DNA of 42,251 bases from Neobacillus cucumis (GCF_016908975.1 NZ_JAFBEX010000036.1:1-42251); one strand, 5' to 3'; numbered from the stretch's first letter, positions 23,856 to 32,447 are shown. Numbers and translations: made by a program. Notes: a model not told the origin generated them from the letters alone.

Positions 23856-23886
23856 AATAGACCGAAGCTTTCGGTCTATTTTTTGT
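23856..23886 (+). terminator. Terminator of the MerR-CNNM operon
   Basis: AAATAGACCGAA (23856-23865) pairs with TTCGGTCTATTT (23870-23881), then TTTTT. The remaining sequence to 24113 is AT-rich with no feature I can support. Confidence 0.85.
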
Positions 23887-24113
23887 CTGCTCTTTATGCC
23901 CGATTTTTACCAAAAATAAATGACTGCAAATGATTCCAATGTCATGTTAAAAGTAACCTTGATTTGAAAAGTTCTATTCAAAATTTTTTAAACTTGCCAA
24001 AATGTGTGAATTTTATCATATTCATTCCAATCTAAAAATTATATTCTTTGATTATAAGGAAATCATTTCTACCCTTATAATGCATAATTACTTTTGAAGG
24101 TTGGTGTAAAAAT

Positions 24114-24416
24114 ATGTTCATATCAATCGACGAAAAAGCAGCTTCATGGTTTACGAAAGAATTTGAGAATAGTTATCCAATCGGTATTCGCCTTTATCCC
24201 CAATATGCAGGCTTTGGAGAAAAGAATAGAGGTTTTAGTCTTGCTTTTTCAGTTGAGCAGCCTGCAAATATAGGTTATGCACAGAAAATGAACGGAATCA
24301 CCTTTTATGTGAATGAAAATGACACTTGGTTTTTTGAAGAAACAGAAACATATTTATCTTTTAACGAAGATATGAAAGAAATTCAAATCAGTTTTAGAGA
24401 AACATGCGTTCATTAG
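24114..24416 (+). CDS. HesB/YadR/YfhF-family protein (YneR-like)
   Basis: 100 residues. Start MFISIDEKAASWFTKEFENS and the central RLYPQYAGFGEKNRGFSLAF follow the HesB-like fold as in B. subtilis YneR. The three cysteines of A-type Fe-S carriers are absent (the only Cys is CVH at the C-terminus), so a classical cluster-carrier role is unlikely. Cytosolic. ATG at 24114 has GAAGGTTGGTG upstream. Monocistronic, with a terminator downstream. Function unknown. Confidence 0.75.
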   Translation: MFISIDEKAASWFTKEFENSYPIGIRLYPQYAGFGEKNRGFSLAFSVEQPANIGYAQKMNGITFYVNENDTWFFEETETYLSFNEDMKEIQISFRETCVH

Positions 24417-24429
24417 ATTTTATAGAAGA

Positions 24430-24456
24430 AACCAGCCGGCACACTGGCTGGTCTTT
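24430..24456 (+). terminator. Terminator of the HesB-like gene
   Basis: ACCAGCC (24431-24437) pairs with GGCTGGT (24446-24452), then CTTTCCAATTTT. The T-tract is weak. A consensus TATAAT follows at 24468-24473, probably the -10 of the next gene. Confidence 0.6.
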
Positions 24457-24464
24457 CCAATTTT

Positions 24465-25058
24465 ATGTATAATAAAGATGACATAAGTTACCCTCTTACT
24501 CTAGGATTCTATCCATTTCCAATCTCTTCAAGAAAGGAGTTGGACATCAAAGAATATACGAGACCTCAAAGACAGTTAGTTCATTTTTTAAGTAAGCTAA
24601 AAGATAAAAAATCTATTTCTCAAACTGCTTCGGGCATTCCTCCAACTATTGATGTTACACTCGAGGAAGTACGTAAAGCTGTAAGGAAATTTTCAGACAG
24701 TCTGCCTAAAGGAGTTTTCCGAACAGTCTTGGTTCAGGAAGACAATAGCATCGACTTTGAGAAGCTTGTACCGCATCTTGGCGGAGTCCCATGCAAAAAA
24801 TTTTATATGTCTAGGGAGACTTACGATTTGTTCGATGAAAATGACAAACAAATTCCAACTGAGATGGATCTGGTTCAAAAAGCAGTGGACCTATATGTTC
24901 AGAATCACAAAGAATACCCCATGTTAAATTTTGACCCCCAACACAAGGTTAATTACTATTTGCTCCTTAAGGAACATTACTTAAAAAAAGCACCTGATAC
25001 ACAATTTTATATAACAGACCTAGATGGTTTAATCACTCATATAAAACCAAAGAATTAG
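24465..25058 (+). CDS. DUF3939-like protein with uncertain start
   Basis: 197 residues from the ATG at 24465. The core ITVTLEEVRKAV-like segment here reads TIDVTLEEVRKAVRKFSDSL, then RTVLVQEDNSIDFEKLVPHL, GVPCKKFYMSRETYDLF, VDLYVQNHKEYPML and FYITDLDGLITH. It recalls the Bacillaceae DUF3939 family (from memory). Cytosolic. The start is odd: ATG 24465 has no SD and lies on a TATAAT box, while a strong SD (AAAGGAG, 24533-24539) stands 6 nt before an in-frame ATC (24546) with no ATG, GTG or usable TTG there. The true protein may begin at 24546 with about 170 residues. Confidence 0.65.
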   Translation: MYNKDDISYPLTLGFYPFPISSRKELDIKEYTRPQRQLVHFLSKLKDKKSISQTASGIPPTIDVTLEEVRKAVRKFSDSLPKGVFRTVLVQEDNSIDFEKLVPHLGGVPCKKFYMSRETYDLFDENDKQIPTEMDLVQKAVDLYVQNHKEYPMLNFDPQHKVNYYLLLKEHYLKKAPDTQFYITDLDGLITHIKPKN

Positions 25059-25090
25059 AAATCCTTTCACTCCTGAGAGGATTTTTTTAT
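25059..25090 (+). terminator. Terminator after the DUF3939-like gene
   Basis: AAATCCT (25059-25065) pairs with AGGATTT (25078-25084), then a T-run. Confidence 0.7.
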
Positions 25091-25179
25091 ATTTGAGGAA
25101 GTTTTTTTTGCTTTTTTTTCAACTATACTGAGATAATAGACTAACAATGAAATATATTTTATAAACGAGGGATACAAAG

Positions 25180-26436
25180 ATGGTAAAACAGAAAAATAAA
25201 TCGCGGTATTTGGCGACTATTTCTCTTATAATCATGGGAATCGGATATATTGCTACTATGCCATTACAGCACTCATTTTGGGGGAATATTCTCCAAGGTG
25301 GTTTTGAAGCAGGTCTTGTCGGAGGGTTAGCAGATTGGTTTGCCGTAACAGCTCTTTTCCGACACCCGCTCGGCATACCCATTCCACATACGGCACTACT
25401 GCCTAAGAACCGGCAAAGAATTACGACTGGAATCATTACCATGCTTGAGAATGATTGGCTTACGAAGGAAAGTATTCGAAAAAAAATTGGTTCGTTTGAA
25501 ATTACCAATAAATTAGTAGACATTATCACCACTCAAGTTAGCTCAACAACAGTGCAAAAGAATTTCATACTACTCATTCAACACTTAATCAATAAGGTAA
25601 ACATAGCGAAACTTACACCCATTATTGAACAAGAGCTAAAAACTAAATTAAATGATTGGGATATCAAAAAGTACGTTCCCTTGCTTATTGATCAAGTCAC
25701 AGAACGAAAATATGAGGAAAAAACACTCGATTACATTCTGAAAGAAATTGATGATTGGGCTGCGAAAGATTCAACAAAGTACAAGCTTGGCGGAATGGCC
25801 GTAGATGCAGTGGAAAACATTAAAGCAGATGGTTTTATGCAGTTTGCTTTGAAATCGTTTAGCAACTTGGTTAACGAAGAAAAATTGGGAAACATTATTC
25901 AGAGTCTTATTCAAAAAGGAGTAGCCAGTTATCGAGATCCCTACAATCCTAATAGGAAGACTTTATTACTTCATATCGGGCACAAGCTTGAATCCATTAA
26001 GAGTGATGAAAAAGTATATACTGAGCTTTCCAATTTAAAGGCTCATTTGATTACCAAGTGGGAACCTCATGAGCAAATAGATAACCTATTACAAGAGTTA
26101 AAGGAAAAAGCCATTCATTATGTTTCAGAACCAGCTTTTTTAAATAACTTCTTAATTCCGTTTACACTTGACAGCCTAAATGAATTGAAGAACAACACAG
26201 AAAAAGTAACCGCTTTTGATACATGGATGAAATCGCAGCTTTCAGACTTTGTTGAAAAAAATCATTCTAAAATCGGAAAACTTGTAAGAGAAAATTTAGA
26301 TAGACTCGATGACAAAACTTTAATTAACATGGTCGAAACAAATGTCGGAAAGGACCTGCAATGGATTCGTGTCAATGGGGCCGTATGCGGATTTTTGATT
26401 GGGTTAATTTTAGTTGGTATTAGAGCTTTCTTTTAA
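25180..26436 (+). CDS. DUF445 family membrane protein
   Basis: 418 residues. An N-terminal membrane helix (ATISLIIMGIGYIATMPL) is followed by the DUF445 signature GFEAGLVGGLADWFAVTALFRHPLGIPIPHTA. A long mainly helical soluble region and a C-terminal helix (VCGFLIGLILVGIRAFF) follow. The same organisation is seen in E. coli YjiN-type proteins. Topology suggests two anchors with a large domain on one side. Function unknown. ATG at 25180 with ACGAGGG 10 nt upstream. Monocistronic, with a strong terminator. Confidence 0.88.
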   Translation: MVKQKNKSRYLATISLIIMGIGYIATMPLQHSFWGNILQGGFEAGLVGGLADWFAVTALFRHPLGIPIPHTALLPKNRQRITTGIITMLENDWLTKESIRKKIGSFEITNKLVDIITTQVSSTTVQKNFILLIQHLINKVNIAKLTPIIEQELKTKLNDWDIKKYVPLLIDQVTERKYEEKTLDYILKEIDDWAAKDSTKYKLGGMAVDAVENIKADGFMQFALKSFSNLVNEEKLGNIIQSLIQKGVASYRDPYNPNRKTLLLHIGHKLESIKSDEKVYTELSNLKAHLITKWEPHEQIDNLLQELKEKAIHYVSEPAFLNNFLIPFTLDSLNELKNNTEKVTAFDTWMKSQLSDFVEKNHSKIGKLVRENLDRLDDKTLINMVETNVGKDLQWIRVNGAVCGFLIGLILVGIRAFF

Positions 26437-26467
26437 GATGCCTTAGTTCATAAGGCATCTTTTTTTG
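26435..26467 (+). terminator. Terminator of the DUF445 gene
   Basis: AGATGCCTTA (26436-26445) pairs perfectly with TAAGGCATCT (26451-26460), followed by TTTTTTT. The stop codon touches the 5' arm. Confidence 0.9.
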
Positions 26468-26562
26468 CACGAAATAGGAACTTGAAAATTGGTTCTTTTT
26501 TAGGCCCCCTCCTCATATTTAGTATTATAGTCATTCTTTTTATCACATAAGGGGGCATGAAA

Positions 26563-26928
26563 ATGGCTGTTAAGCTTATTAAGATTTCTGTAATCTATTT
26601 TGTGATTGGGGTACTTCTTGGCATGTACATGTCAATGACGGAATCCTTTGACTTCACACCTGTTCACGTTCATATTAATTTATTAGGTTGGATGTCTTTG
26701 GCACTTGCTGGTTTGATTTATGCTGTATTTCCCAATGCCGCTGAAACCACCCTTGCAAAAGTTCATTTCTGGCTTCACAATATTTCGCTCCCTATTATGA
26801 TGATTGGGCTTGCCTTGTTGGTTTCCGGTGTGGATAGTGCCGGTCCTGCAGTAGCCGTTGGCGGAACTTTAATGGTTTTAGGGATTATCATCTTTGCCAT
26901 TAACATTTTCAAAAATGTAAAACAGTAA
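26563..26928 (+). CDS. Small four-helix membrane protein related to haem-copper oxidase subunit I
   Basis: 121 residues, four membrane helices. Histidine-containing segments PVHVHINLLGWMSLALAGLI and AKVHFWLHNISLPIMMIGL look like two helices of a cbb3/NorB-type subunit I, where such His residues bind haem. Proteins of this size are often labelled cytochrome-c oxidase but cannot hold the full active site. It may bind one haem. Start ATG 26563 with AGGGGG 7 nt upstream; the nearer ATG 26557 is too close to the SD. Monocistronic, no oxidase genes nearby. Confidence 0.75.
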   Translation: MAVKLIKISVIYFVIGVLLGMYMSMTESFDFTPVHVHINLLGWMSLALAGLIYAVFPNAAETTLAKVHFWLHNISLPIMMIGLALLVSGVDSAGPAVAVGGTLMVLGIIIFAINIFKNVKQ

Positions 26929-26958
26929 CCTGTCATTATAACATTCTTTTTGCTAAGC

Positions 26959-26983
26959 GAAGACACCTGATATGGTGTCTTCT
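26959..26983. terminator. Bidirectional terminator between oxidase-like and phosphatase genes
   Basis: GAAGACACC (26959-26967) pairs with GGTGTCTTC (26974-26982). Lies between two convergent genes. Confidence 0.75.
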
Positions 26984-27008
26984 TAACATAAGTTCATACT
27001 GTCACTTA

Positions 27009-27824
27009 TCACCTATGGATTTGTAAAAATTTCTTTCTTAGCCTGTCTTTTTCTTCATTGCTTTTTCTATAATTGTAATCATAAATGGCTCCCTCCCAAT
27101 CACCATACATTGGGTTTGGAAAAACAATCAGCTTCCGGCCAAACTCATCCCTTCGTTTATTTACCTCTGATGTTCTTTCTGATACTGTTAATCCATCAAA
27201 ACCGCTAAAATCTCCTAAATTATCGCCAAAGTATAAGAGAATTTCATGCGTTTTTGATACGTATTTTCGTCGTGTCTCCTTTCCCTTCTCACCTGGTTGT
27301 TGAAGTAATATGTGCTCGTAATTGACCTGCGGAGCTCCCACAAGCTGTAGATTTTTGGCTGTCGCTTCTTTTTGGGCCTCATCTCTATTTGAAATATAGT
27401 AAATATCGACTCCCCTGGCATTAGCATACTGCAAAAATTCAATTGCTCCAGGTAATGCCTTTGCTGTTCCGCGATTAAACCACTCATTCCAGTTAAAGGG
27501 AATTCCTTGTCCATGTAGGACAAACCATGCTTGATGTGGACTGTTATCAAGAATCGTTTCATCAATATCAAGGACTACGGCAGGCTTTAAGACAGCTGTT
27601 TTCGATCGGTTTTTTAACAATTCATCTAATCGCATCCTGCCAAGGTTATACCCTTGGTAATATAATGCTTTTGCCTCGGCTGAGCTTTGAAACCAAAGCA
27701 CGGACATAGTGTTTTGCTCATACAAGTTTAACGAAGGGCTCCCTTGTGTTTCAGCCTTTACTGATACACCATTAAGTAAAAATCCAACTAAAACAAGGAC
27801 CACCCATTTAGTCTTCCTTATCAT
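27009..27824 (-). CDS. Secreted class C acid phosphatase, e(P4)-type (5'-nucleotidase)
   Basis: 271 residues. Signal peptide (TKWVVLVLVGFLLNGVSVKA) without a lipobox Cys, so it is secreted or N-terminally anchored rather than a lipoprotein. HAD-type DDDD phosphatase: motif I VVLDIDETILDNSPHQ, motif II ISNRDEAQKEAT, and acidic motif FGDNLGDFSGFD. The family dephosphorylates nucleoside monophosphates and phosphate esters outside the cell. Start ATG 27824 (GGAGGG 9 nt upstream) is preferred over the TTG at 27830. Monocistronic. Could supply phosphate or salvage nucleosides. Confidence 0.88.
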   Translation of the reverse strand: MIRKTKWVVLVLVGFLLNGVSVKAETQGSPSLNLYEQNTMSVLWFQSSAEAKALYYQGYNLGRMRLDELLKNRSKTAVLKPAVVLDIDETILDNSPHQAWFVLHGQGIPFNWNEWFNRGTAKALPGAIEFLQYANARGVDIYYISNRDEAQKEATAKNLQLVGAPQVNYEHILLQQPGEKGKETRRKYVSKTHEILLYFGDNLGDFSGFDGLTVSERTSEVNKRRDEFGRKLIVFPNPMYGDWEGAIYDYNYRKSNEEKDRLRKKFLQIHR

Positions 27825-27909
27825 TTCCAATACCCTCCTTCATGTTTGAACAATATTAGTATGTGAAAGAAGGATAAAACCTAGGTATTTTAGATTGGTG
27901 ATCAAATAA

Positions 27910-27946
27910 AAAAGAGCACAAGTCAATCTGACTTGCTGCTCTTTTC
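27910..27946. terminator. Terminator between permease and phosphatase genes
   Basis: AAAAGAGCA (27910-27918) pairs with TGCTCTTTT (27937-27945), with an inner AAGTCA/TGACTT stem. It ends the minus-strand permease gene. Confidence 0.85.
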
Positions 27947-27949
27947 ATT

Positions 27950-29350
27950 TTAGATAATTCGTTTTTTTACTTTGTTTCCGATTGAGCCCCGCTTATGAAA
28001 CCCTTTGATATAGTAAACAGCTACTAGGAAAACTAGGAATAACGGCCCAATCACCAAGGCAATTCTTGTATCAGGATTATAAGCCATCAAACCAATCACA
28101 AATGCTAAAAAGGCAAGAGACAGATAAGATGTATACGGAAATAATGGCATTTTATATTTTAGCGTCTTTAGTTCCTTCTGATTTAAGGTTTTCCGATAGC
28201 GTATTTGTGATAACAGAATAACCCCCCAAGTCCAAATGGCCCCGAACGTTGCAATACTAGTTACCCAAGTAAAGACCTTTGCAGGAACAATATAGTTAAG
28301 GACAACTCCAACCAATAAGGCACCAGCAGAGGCTAATACAGCCATACCTGGAACCCCGCTTTTCGACACTTGTCCAAATTTTCTTGGTGCTTCTCCATGT
28401 TCTGCAAGATTAAATAACATCCTTGCGGTACTGAAAATCCCACTATTACAAGATGAAAGTGCAGCTGTAAGAACTACAAAGTTAATAATGCCAGCTGCTC
28501 CTGGAATGCCAATTTTTTCAAAGGTGAGGACAAAGGGGCTTCCTTTGGTGCCAATTTCCTCCCAAGGATAAATAGACATAATGACAAACAATGCCCCCAC
28601 ATAGAATAAAAGAATGCGCCAAAAGACTGTATCAATGGCTCTAGCAAGAGTCTTTTGCGGATTTTTCACCTCTCCTGCCGTAACCCCGATCATTTCAATA
28701 CCCAGGTAGGCAAACATAACCATCTGTAAGGATAAGAAGACACCTTTTATTCCATTCGGGAAGAAACCGCCGTGTTCCCATAAATGATGAATGCCAGTGG
28801 CAATTCCGCCATTACCAAAGCCAAAGAAAATCATTCCAGCACCAACGGCAATCATCGCAATAATCGTAATAATTTTAATTAAAGCAAACCAGAACTCTAA
28901 TTCCCCATATGCTTTAACAGCAAGGAAGTTTACTGCCCCCATTATGATAAGTGCTGCCAAGGCCCATACCCATCTAGGAACAGATGGAAACCAGTATTCC
29001 ATATAGATACCAATCGCTGTAATCTCTGCCATACAGGTTACAACCCATAAAAACCAATAATTCCAACCTGTTATGTACCCCGCAAGCGGTCCTAAATAAT
29101 CACGTGCATACTTACTAAATGATCCTGCTACAGGTTTTTGGATTGCCATTTCCCCTAATGCTCTCATAATAAAAAACATGATTAACCCACTAAAGGCATA
29201 TCCGACCAATATCCCCGGACCTGCCATCTTAATCGCTGATGCTGAGCCTAAAAATAATCCTACCCCGATAGCTGCACCAAGAGACATTAGTGTAATATGC
29301 CGTTCTTCTAAACCGCGATGAAGTTCTTTGTTCTGAGTGTCTTTACTCAT
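27950..29350 (-). CDS. Amino-acid permease, probably alanine uptake (APC family)
   Basis: 466 residues, 12 membrane helices, amino-acid transporter (AAT) group of the APC superfamily. The first helix has LGAAIGVGLFLGSASAIKMA, then SGLIMFFIMRALGEMA and AGSFSKYARDYLGPLAGYIT. It imports a neutral amino acid with H+. The strand is opposite to the AdeR-like activator and the locus also encodes alanine dehydrogenase, so L-alanine (or D-alanine) is the best substrate guess; proline or serine cannot be excluded. SD AAGGGGAGA precedes the ATG. A near-perfect cre site lies between it and the activator gene. Confidence 0.85.
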   Translation of the reverse strand: MSKDTQNKELHRGLEERHITLMSLGAAIGVGLFLGSASAIKMAGPGILVGYAFSGLIMFFIMRALGEMAIQKPVAGSFSKYARDYLGPLAGYITGWNYWFLWVVTCMAEITAIGIYMEYWFPSVPRWVWALAALIIMGAVNFLAVKAYGELEFWFALIKIITIIAMIAVGAGMIFFGFGNGGIATGIHHLWEHGGFFPNGIKGVFLSLQMVMFAYLGIEMIGVTAGEVKNPQKTLARAIDTVFWRILLFYVGALFVIMSIYPWEEIGTKGSPFVLTFEKIGIPGAAGIINFVVLTAALSSCNSGIFSTARMLFNLAEHGEAPRKFGQVSKSGVPGMAVLASAGALLVGVVLNYIVPAKVFTWVTSIATFGAIWTWGVILLSQIRYRKTLNQKELKTLKYKMPLFPYTSYLSLAFLAFVIGLMAYNPDTRIALVIGPLFLVFLVAVYYIKGFHKRGSIGNKVKKRII

Positions 29351-29486
29351 ATTTATCTCCCCTTGATAAAAAAACTTCTAACCCATCCAACTCTTCAAGC
29401 CTTTTAATTTTTTAAAATAGTTTACAAATTAATATAATACTACTATCAATCATATAATGCGATAGTTCACTCTCCTTATTTTGTAT

Positions 29487-29500
29487 TGTGAACGCTTTCA
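29487..29500. promoter_or_regulatory. cre site (CcpA) between permease and adeR
   Basis: TGTGAACGCTTTCA fits the consensus TGWNANCGNTNWCA at every fixed position. It lies 137 nt upstream of the permease start and 158 nt upstream of the adeR start, in the shared 307-nt divergent promoter region, which otherwise shows only AT-rich DNA and a GTTCAC/GTGAAC dyad (29465-29493) overlapping the site. Carbon control of alanine uptake or use is the natural reading. Confidence 0.75.
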
Positions 29501-29657
29501 AATTTTAGTAATATAATTATGAACTACTTTAGACAATATTTTAACATTTTTGTGAATATATTTTTTTGTAAATTTACAAGAAAATTAATGCTGTTTTTTG
29601 TAGAATTAAACTAAAGCAAAACAATTTCTTGTAGTGAGATGTGTGGAGGTTTTTATT

Positions 29658-30890
29658 TTGGATACTAGACAACATGATCCTTTTAAAACTGCTTTTGATA
29701 GTTTAGAAGAATTTGCTGATTTCATAAGCCAAGTATTAAATTGCCCAATAACGATTGAGGACGTAAACCATAGATTGCTTGCTTACAGTACTCATGATGA
29801 ACGGACAGATCAAGCAAGGATCTCGACTATTATTGGACGTAGAGTTCCTGAGAAGGTAATAAATCAATTATGGAAAGAAGGAACCATTCCCGCTTTACTT
29901 CAAACCCGCGAACCCATTCGTGTGAAGAACATGGATGATATTGGACTGAAGTCAAGAGTGGCTATTTCTATTTGGAAGCAAGATGAAGTACTGGGTTTTA
30001 TTTGGGCAATAGAAATGAATAAAATCTTACAGGAAGAAGAATTTGAACTACTGAAAAAAGCAGCAAACTCGACAGCAAATAAACTATTGCAGCTGCAAAC
30101 AAGGAAAAATAAAAACGAAGAACATTCGCAGGAATTTTTCTGGAAACTGTTAACAGGACATTTGCAGGGTGAAAAAGAGATTTATGATCGCTTTCTTGCA
30201 TTGAAAATTACACCTTCTCCTTCCTATGCCATAACCGTATTTCAATTTCCAGAAAACATTACAAGGAAAGTGGAACAAAATATATCGTATTTATTAAAAA
30301 CCAGTCAACTAGCTAAAATTATGCTATATACAATCGACTGTAATCAGCTCATTGTTTTAGTTTCTGCTGCTAATATAAAAGACCCCTTTAAACAATTTAA
30401 CCTATTTGTTCAAACCTTTGTATACCAAATGGAAGAACGTTACCATATGAAAGGGATTATTCCTGTGTACAGCAGCATTTATGATGATTATCAAAAAATC
30501 TCCCATGCATATAAGGAAACATTAGCGGTCCTATCCATTAAAGAAAAGTTTCCTATTGAGACGAAAGAAATCTTCAATTACCAAAAGCTTGGAATATATC
30601 AATTATTTGAAGTGATTTTAGAAAAAAGAAAAAACGAGGGATATGAAAATTTCTCATTAAAAAAACTGCAAGAATATGATCAAAAACACAATAGTAATCT
30701 GGTCGAAACGTTAGAGGTCTATTTAAATAGAGATAACAATATAAATGATACCGCAAAGGAACTAAATGTCCATGCCAACACACTCAATTATCGGCTAAAA
30801 CGGATTTCAGAAATCGGAGATATTAATTTAAAAGATCCTAACCAGAAGATGATGCTATACTTTGACTTAAAACTTGAAAAATGTAATTAA
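29658..30890 (+). CDS. adeR: PucR-family activator of alanine dehydrogenase (AdeR-like)
   Basis: 410 residues. An N-terminal sensory region (ISQVLNCPITIEDVNHRLLA; GAF-like) leads to a middle GGDEF-like/CdaR region and ends in a PucR HTH: NDTAKELNVHANTLNYRLKR then GDINLKDPNQKMMLYFDLKL. Position directly upstream of ald matches AdeR (YukF) of B. subtilis, which activates ald in response to alanine. I choose the TTG at 29658 (GGAGG 8 nt upstream) over the GTG at 29634, which has no SD. No terminator separates it clearly from ald. Confidence 0.85.
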   Translation: MDTRQHDPFKTAFDSLEEFADFISQVLNCPITIEDVNHRLLAYSTHDERTDQARISTIIGRRVPEKVINQLWKEGTIPALLQTREPIRVKNMDDIGLKSRVAISIWKQDEVLGFIWAIEMNKILQEEEFELLKKAANSTANKLLQLQTRKNKNEEHSQEFFWKLLTGHLQGEKEIYDRFLALKITPSPSYAITVFQFPENITRKVEQNISYLLKTSQLAKIMLYTIDCNQLIVLVSAANIKDPFKQFNLFVQTFVYQMEERYHMKGIIPVYSSIYDDYQKISHAYKETLAVLSIKEKFPIETKEIFNYQKLGIYQLFEVILEKRKNEGYENFSLKKLQEYDQKHNSNLVETLEVYLNRDNNINDTAKELNVHANTLNYRLKRISEIGDINLKDPNQKMMLYFDLKLEKCN

Positions 30891-30942
30891 ATATGAACAT
30901 TTTGTGTATTTCCCCAAAAAGGATAAAAACTTTTCTCCTTTC

Positions 30943-30965
30943 TTAACAAAGAATTTCTCTGTTAA
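30943..30965. promoter_or_regulatory. Dyad upstream of ald, possible activator site
   Basis: TTAACA (30943-30948) and TGTTAA (30960-30965) form an inverted repeat with a further AGAA/TTCT match inside. A -10-like TATACT follows at 30972. It is close to where a -35 would be, and no good -35 is present, as expected for an activated promoter. Which protein binds is inference. Confidence 0.4.
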
Positions 30966-31022
30966 TCATTCTATACTTTATTCATAGCAAAGAAATACTT
31001 TCATGTTAGGGGAGGACTTCAG

Positions 31023-32156
31023 ATGTATATTGGTGTACCTAAAGAGATTAAAAATAATGAAAATCGTGTAGCACTTACTCCAGCTGGTGTAGTGTCACTA
31101 GTCAAGGCGGGGCATACTTTATTAGTCGAAAAGGACGCGGGCATCGGAAGCGGTTTTACTAATGAAGATTACTTAAAAGCGGGCGCTGAAATCATCGAAG
31201 ATGCTAGTAATGTCTGGTTACAATCAGAAATGATTATGAAGGTAAAAGAACCATTAGCAAGTGAATATCAATATTTCCGTCAAGGGCTGATTTTATTTAC
31301 TTATTTACATCTTGCAGCTGAACCTGCTTTAGCACAAGCGTTAAAAGAAAAAGGGGTCTTTGCAATTGCCTATGAAACAGTGGCTGTCAACAGGAACCTT
31401 CCACTTCTTACGCCGATGAGTGAAGTTGCAGGCCGCATGAGCGCACAGATTGGCGCACAATTTTTACAAAAGAATAACGGCGGACAAGGAATCCTTTTAG
31501 CTGGGGTACCGGGAGTTAATCGTGGAAAAGTAACCATTATCGGTGGTGGTATCGTTGGAACCAATGCAGCTAAAATGGCAATCGGTTTAGGTGCTGATGT
31601 GACCATTATCGATTTAAGTGCTGACCGCTTACGTCAGTTAGATGACATCTTTGGAAATCAAGTAAAAACCTTAATGTCTAATCCATATAATATTGCAGAA
31701 GCCGTGGCCGAAGCCGATCTTCTAATAGGGGCAGTCTTAATTCCTGGTGCCAAGGCACCCAAGCTTGTAACAGAAGAAATGGTGAAATCAATGAAACCAG
31801 GTTCTGTCATTGTCGATGTTGCGATTGACCAAGGCGGTATTATAGAAACTAGTGATCAAGTTACAACCCATGATAACCCTATTTTTGTCAAACATGGTGT
31901 GGTTCATTATTCGGTTGCCAATATGCCTGGAGCAGTTCCAAGAACATCCACTATTGCTCTTACAAACGTTACCGTGCCATACGCTTTACAAATTGCCAAT
32001 AAAGGGGTTATCAAAGCCATTTCAGAAAATGCTGCCTTAAAACTTGGTGTAAATGTGGTCAATGGCGAAATTACTTATGAAGTAGTAGCAAGGGATCTCG
32101 GACTTGTATATGTACCGCTAGAAGAAGCATTAGCAAAAGAACTAGCTTCCATCTAA
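31023..32156 (+). CDS. ald: Alanine dehydrogenase
   Basis: 377 residues, full length. Catalyses L-alanine + NAD+ + H2O to pyruvate + NH4+ + NADH; important for growth on alanine and for sporulation. The start MYIGVPKEIKNNENRVALTP is typical. The NAD-binding Rossmann motif is IIGGGIVGTNAAKMAIGLGA near 172-191, and the substrate-side MKVKEP and YLHLAAE motifs hold the catalytic Lys and His. SD GGGGAGGA precedes the ATG. Downstream of the AdeR-like activator and ended by an F4 twin hairpin. Confidence 0.97.
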   Translation: MYIGVPKEIKNNENRVALTPAGVVSLVKAGHTLLVEKDAGIGSGFTNEDYLKAGAEIIEDASNVWLQSEMIMKVKEPLASEYQYFRQGLILFTYLHLAAEPALAQALKEKGVFAIAYETVAVNRNLPLLTPMSEVAGRMSAQIGAQFLQKNNGGQGILLAGVPGVNRGKVTIIGGGIVGTNAAKMAIGLGADVTIIDLSADRLRQLDDIFGNQVKTLMSNPYNIAEAVAEADLLIGAVLIPGAKAPKLVTEEMVKSMKPGSVIVDVAIDQGGIIETSDQVTTHDNPIFVKHGVVHYSVANMPGAVPRTSTIALTNVTVPYALQIANKGVIKAISENAALKLGVNVVNGEITYEVVARDLGLVYVPLEEALAKELASI

Positions 32157-32200
32157 TGTGGAGTATTCCCTAAAAGGAAATTATATAAAAATGTAAACAA

Positions 32201-32270
32201 AAAAGGTAGCTCTGATAGCTACCTTCAGATTGTCGAGAAAGGGTATTTTTCTCGGCAAATTTTTTATTTT
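32201..32270 (+). repeat. F4 twin-hairpin element (terminator) after ald
   Basis: Hairpin 1: AAGGTAGCT (32203-32211) with AGCTACCTT (32217-32225). Hairpin 2: TGTCGAGAAA (32231-32240) with TTTCTCGGCA (32248-32257), followed by a T-run. The whole unit aligns with the reverse complement of 33250-33310, including the linker CAG. Likely the ald terminator. Confidence 0.75.
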
Positions 32271-32317
32271 GTCAGTATCTAAATACCTAAATGATGGATT
32301 GCCACACAATTGGGCCT

Positions 32318-32447
32318 GTTGATTTCCGCTCCGGACACTCGCTTTCCGCGGGGAGGTCCTGGAGCCTCCTCGGCGCTTTGGCGCCTGCGGGGTCTCCAGT
32401 GACCTCTACATCCCACAGGAGTCGAGTGTCCTCCGCTCCAATCAACA
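32318..32447 (-). repeat. F3 GC-rich repeat, copy A (inverted)
   Basis: About 130 bp, far more GC-rich than its surroundings, with ends GTTGATT...AATCAAC. On the minus strand it carries GACTCCTG, GGAGACCCCGCAGGCGCC, CGAGGAGGCTCC and CGCGGAAAGCGAG, the same order of blocks as copy B at 33047-33175. I recall similar elements as abundant intergenic repeats in Bacillaceae; a function is not known to me. Confidence 0.75.
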
